From an uncultured Lachnospiraceae bacterium (GTDB lineage Bacteria > Bacillota > Clostridia > Lachnospirales > Lachnospiraceae), in the NCBI GenBank assembly GCA_949840915.1, contig CATKXY010000001.1, forward strand, positions 186,001-250,000: 64,000 nt of DNA, given 5' to 3'. The number at the start of each line of letters is the position of its first letter. The first letter of the stretch is position 1. A program made the translations under genes and the position numbers. Under the pieces are notes generated by a model, which was not told where the DNA came from, did no database searches, and worked only from the letters and a program-made list of their open reading frames with translations. Shown in pieces: positions 62,136 through 64,000 of the stretch.

Positions 62136-62182
62136 ACTTGACAAGTCTGTTTTTCCGACTGTAAAATAACAAGTGTTCTTGT
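62136..62182 (+). promoter_or_regulatory. promoter with two palindromes for the TetR gene
   Basis: TTGACA (62138-62143) and TAAAAT (62162-62167) are 18 bases apart. The palindrome ACTTG-A-CAAGT (62136-62146) covers the -35 element, and ACAAG-TGTT-CTTGT (62169-62182) lies just past the -10. Both share CAAGT/ACTTG-type half-sites, as expected for autorepression by the TetR protein encoded next. Confidence 0.65.
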
Positions 62183-62241
62183 ACTTAGGCTACAGACGGA
62201 AAAAATGTGTCCTGCGCGGAGCGGGAACGGGAAGAGGGACT

Positions 62242-62814
62242 ATGGCTCGTAAGGAATCCATCACCATTCAAATGATTTTAGACACTGCGTTCGAGATGAC
62301 AAGGCAGGAGGGCTTTGCCAATGTGACAGCCAGAAAAGTTGCCGCCAGGGCGGGCTGCTCCACTCAGCCTATCTTCAGAGTATATAAAAATATGGAAGAG
62401 CTCTGGGATGCGGTCTACCGGCGGGCGTCGACTTTTTTTCAGGATTATTACAGCCTTTATCCCAGAGTGGGAAAGGTTCCCTTCTCCAATCTGGGAATGG
62501 CGTATATCGCGTTTGCGCGGGAGGAAAGGCATTTGTTTGATCTGCTCTTTCTGGCGGGCGGAAGCGGTGCCGAGGGTGATGCGGTTAAGAGAAAAAGCAT
62601 GTATGAGCTTTTGAACGGGGCCGAGGGGAATGTGGTGTATGAGATTGCGCTGGCAAAGGAGGCCGGCTGTTCTTCACCCGGAGATCTGTTTATGCAGATG
62701 TGGCTCTTTATTCACGGGGCGGCCTGCATGAGCCTTACGGGAGACTACGATCTCTCCGACAGAGAGACGATGGAGCTGCTGGAAAATTCCTATCATGCAT
62801 TTGCCGGCGTGTAA
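62242..62814 (+). CDS. TetR-family regulator
   Basis: The 190-residue protein has an N-terminal TetR DNA-binding domain: ILDTAFEMTRQEGFANVTARKVAARAG is split across the first helices and CSTQPIFRVYKNMEEL forms the recognition part. The ligand domain is of the WHG-like type with FIHGAACMSLTG. GAAGAGGG is the ribosome site of ATG 62242. The target is unknown; palindromes at its own promoter suggest autoregulation, and the following RpiR gene is 57 bases downstream. Confidence 0.9.
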   Translation: MARKESITIQMILDTAFEMTRQEGFANVTARKVAARAGCSTQPIFRVYKNMEELWDAVYRRASTFFQDYYSLYPRVGKVPFSNLGMAYIAFAREERHLFDLLFLAGGSGAEGDAVKRKSMYELLNGAEGNVVYEIALAKEAGCSSPGDLFMQMWLFIHGAACMSLTGDYDLSDRETMELLENSYHAFAGV

Positions 62815-62871
62815 CAGGGAGAGACGGGACAGGAACGCCTGCCGGGACGGGCGGATGGGACAGGGACAAGT

Positions 62872-63792
62872 ATGATTCAGCAATACGATATATTAAGCCG
62901 GATTGGCGAGCGGTACGAAAAGATGAGCAAGAGCCACAAGGTGATTGCCGGTTATATTTCCGAGCATTATGATCAGGCGGTGTTTATGACGGCGGCAAAG
63001 CTGGGCGAGACACTGGGTATCAGTGAGTCCACGGTGGTGCGTTTTGCCATGAGCATCGGCTATGACGGTTATCCTCAGCTGCAGAAAGCGCTGGAGGACT
63101 GCGTGAAGGGAAAGCTGAACAGCGTTCAGCGCATGGACGCCAAATACGGCAAGAGTTCTCAGTCGGAGATCCTGACCTCCGTGATGAATGCGGATATGGA
63201 AAAGCTGCAGCATACCATAGACAATCTTGACGCGGCGGCCTTTGAGAGCGCGGTGGCCACGATTCTGGAGGCGGAGAATGTGTATGTCATGGGACTGCGC
63301 AGCAATGAGCCGCTGGCGGGCTTTCTGCAGTTTTATCTGAATATGATCCGCGGTAATGTGATTCTCCTGAATACCACCAGCGTGAGCGAGACCTTTGAGC
63401 AGATGATCCACATAAACGAGAGGGACTGCTTTATCGGTATCAGCTTTCCCAGATATTCCATGAGAACCTTAAAGGCCATGGAGTTTGCGAACGACAGGAA
63501 TGCGAAAGTGATCGCGCTCACGGACAGCATCCATTCTCCCATGAATCTGTATTCCTCCTGTAATCTGCTGGCGCGCAGCGACATGGTTTCCATTGTGGAT
63601 TCCCTGGTTGCTCCCTTGAGCGTCATCAATGCGCTGGTGGTGGCCATGTGCTTAAAACGGCCTCAGGAGGTAAAACGCAATCTGGAAATGCTGGAGGAGA
63701 CCTGGAATAATTATCAGGTTTATCTGAATGACGAGATCAACTTCATAGACGACGAGCCTATGTTAAACTATTCGTTGAGACGGGAAGACTAA
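62872..63792 (+). CDS. MurR/RpiR-family regulator
   Basis: The 306-residue protein has an N-terminal helix-turn-helix (KLGETLGISESTVVRFAM) and a C-terminal SIS sugar-phosphate domain (VYVMGLRSNEPLAGFLQ, ECFIGISFPR-like DCFIGISFPRYS). RpiR regulators respond to phosphosugars. No sugar gene is adjacent on the left; the next gene starts one base after its stop and encodes a flavoprotein, so they may share a transcript. Confidence 0.92.
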   Translation: MIQQYDILSRIGERYEKMSKSHKVIAGYISEHYDQAVFMTAAKLGETLGISESTVVRFAMSIGYDGYPQLQKALEDCVKGKLNSVQRMDAKYGKSSQSEILTSVMNADMEKLQHTIDNLDAAAFESAVATILEAENVYVMGLRSNEPLAGFLQFYLNMIRGNVILLNTTSVSETFEQMIHINERDCFIGISFPRYSMRTLKAMEFANDRNAKVIALTDSIHSPMNLYSSCNLLARSDMVSIVDSLVAPLSVINALVVAMCLKRPQEVKRNLEMLEETWNNYQVYLNDEINFIDDEPMLNYSLRRED

Positions 63793-63793
63793 A

Positions 63794-64000
63794 ATGAGAG
63801 AAATTCTTGTGATCGGCGGTGGTGCAGCGGGGATGATGGCGGCGTATGCCGCTGCACGACCCGGGTACCACGTTATTTTATTGGAAAAAAATGAGAAGCT
63901 GGGGAAAAAGCTTTTTATCACCGGAAAGGGCCGGTGCAATGTGACCAATGCGGCTGATATGGAGACCTTGTTTGCCAATGTGTGTACCAATGGCAAATTT
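63794..64000 (+). CDS. YhiN/HI0933-type flavoprotein, 5' part
   Basis: Sixty-nine codons of this gene are inside the window. The product starts REILVIGGGAAGMMAAY, an FAD Rossmann motif, and continues LEKNEKLGKKLFITGKGRC, which is characteristic of the HI0933/YhiN (BaiN-like) family of NAD(P)/FAD oxidoreductases. The gene begins one base after the RpiR stop and is cut by the right edge. Confidence 0.9.
   Translation, partial: MREILVIGGGAAGMMAAYAAARPGYHVILLEKNEKLGKKLFITGKGRCNVTNAADMETLFANVCTNGKF

Noticed and set aside
1..64000. tRNA, rRNA or known structured RNA genes
   Set aside because: No cloverleaf with a T-loop consensus and no rRNA-like stretch was recognised by eye; a covariance-model scan would be decisive.

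Overview
The window looks like chromosomal DNA of a Clostridia anaerobe, most likely Lachnospiraceae. Supporting signs are strong AGGAGG-type ribosome sites, a PPi-type pyruvate phosphate dikinase, a biotin-dependent decarboxylase operon with OadB and OadG-like subunits, ScpAB, two DacF-type carboxypeptidases, and small families typical of gut Clostridia (DUF6440, DUF6718, DUF5104, DUF5050). No rRNA or tRNA gene was recognised, so this placement is an inference from gene content.

Layout. 1-5.3 kb: end of an unidentified gene, a CmpB-like membrane protein, then a folate operon (folC, folE, an HD hydrolase, folP, a folB-folK fusion) closed by an ArsR-type regulator with a zinc-type alpha5 site. 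5.3-14 kb: DUF5050 protein, pheA, then a chain with an AAA+ ATPase, a Ppx/GppA-like protein, ppk, maf and a HAD phosphatase. 14-15.7 kb: small AT-richer genes. 15.7-24.3 kb: a PHP-HAD fusion, an ABC-F ATPase with a structured leader, a GT-C-like membrane protein, a GDPD and ppdK.

24.3-28.4 kb is an AT-rich accessory island: a large nuclease with a FokI-like cleavage signature behind winged-helix-like repeats and no visible methyltransferase, an apparently internally deleted RelA/SpoT-like gene, a DUF6718 gene and a decayed transposase. 28.4-34.7 kb: an MFS exporter, a rhodanese / CoA-disulfide-reductase-like module facing a Crp/Fnr regulator, and a SigV/RsiV-like ECF cassette with its own promoter. 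34.7-41.9 kb: FlxA-like protein, rpsU, CmpB-like protein, dacF, a phosphoesterase, scpA-scpB and a second dacF. 42-47.4 kb: a sodium-pump decarboxylase operon encoding both an MmdA-type and an OadA-type carboxyltransferase around one free biotin carrier. 47.7-48.7 kb: two frame-disrupted secreted-protein genes.

48.8-58.3 kb is an envelope-stress block on the minus strand: a PdaA-like deacetylase, an ABC exporter with a two-component system, an atypical short cis-prenyltransferase, and a second two-component system whose sensor carries an Asp/Tyr repeat. 58.8-64 kb: a phytoene-desaturase-like flavoprotein, an ATPase plus TOPRIM-like gene pair that resembles a defence system, a TetR regulator with palindromes at its promoter, an RpiR regulator and the start of a YhiN-type flavoprotein.

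The best candidates for undescribed biology are the FokI-like nuclease island, the ATPase/TOPRIM-like pair, the HD protein inside the folate operon, and the mixed decarboxylase/transcarboxylase operon.
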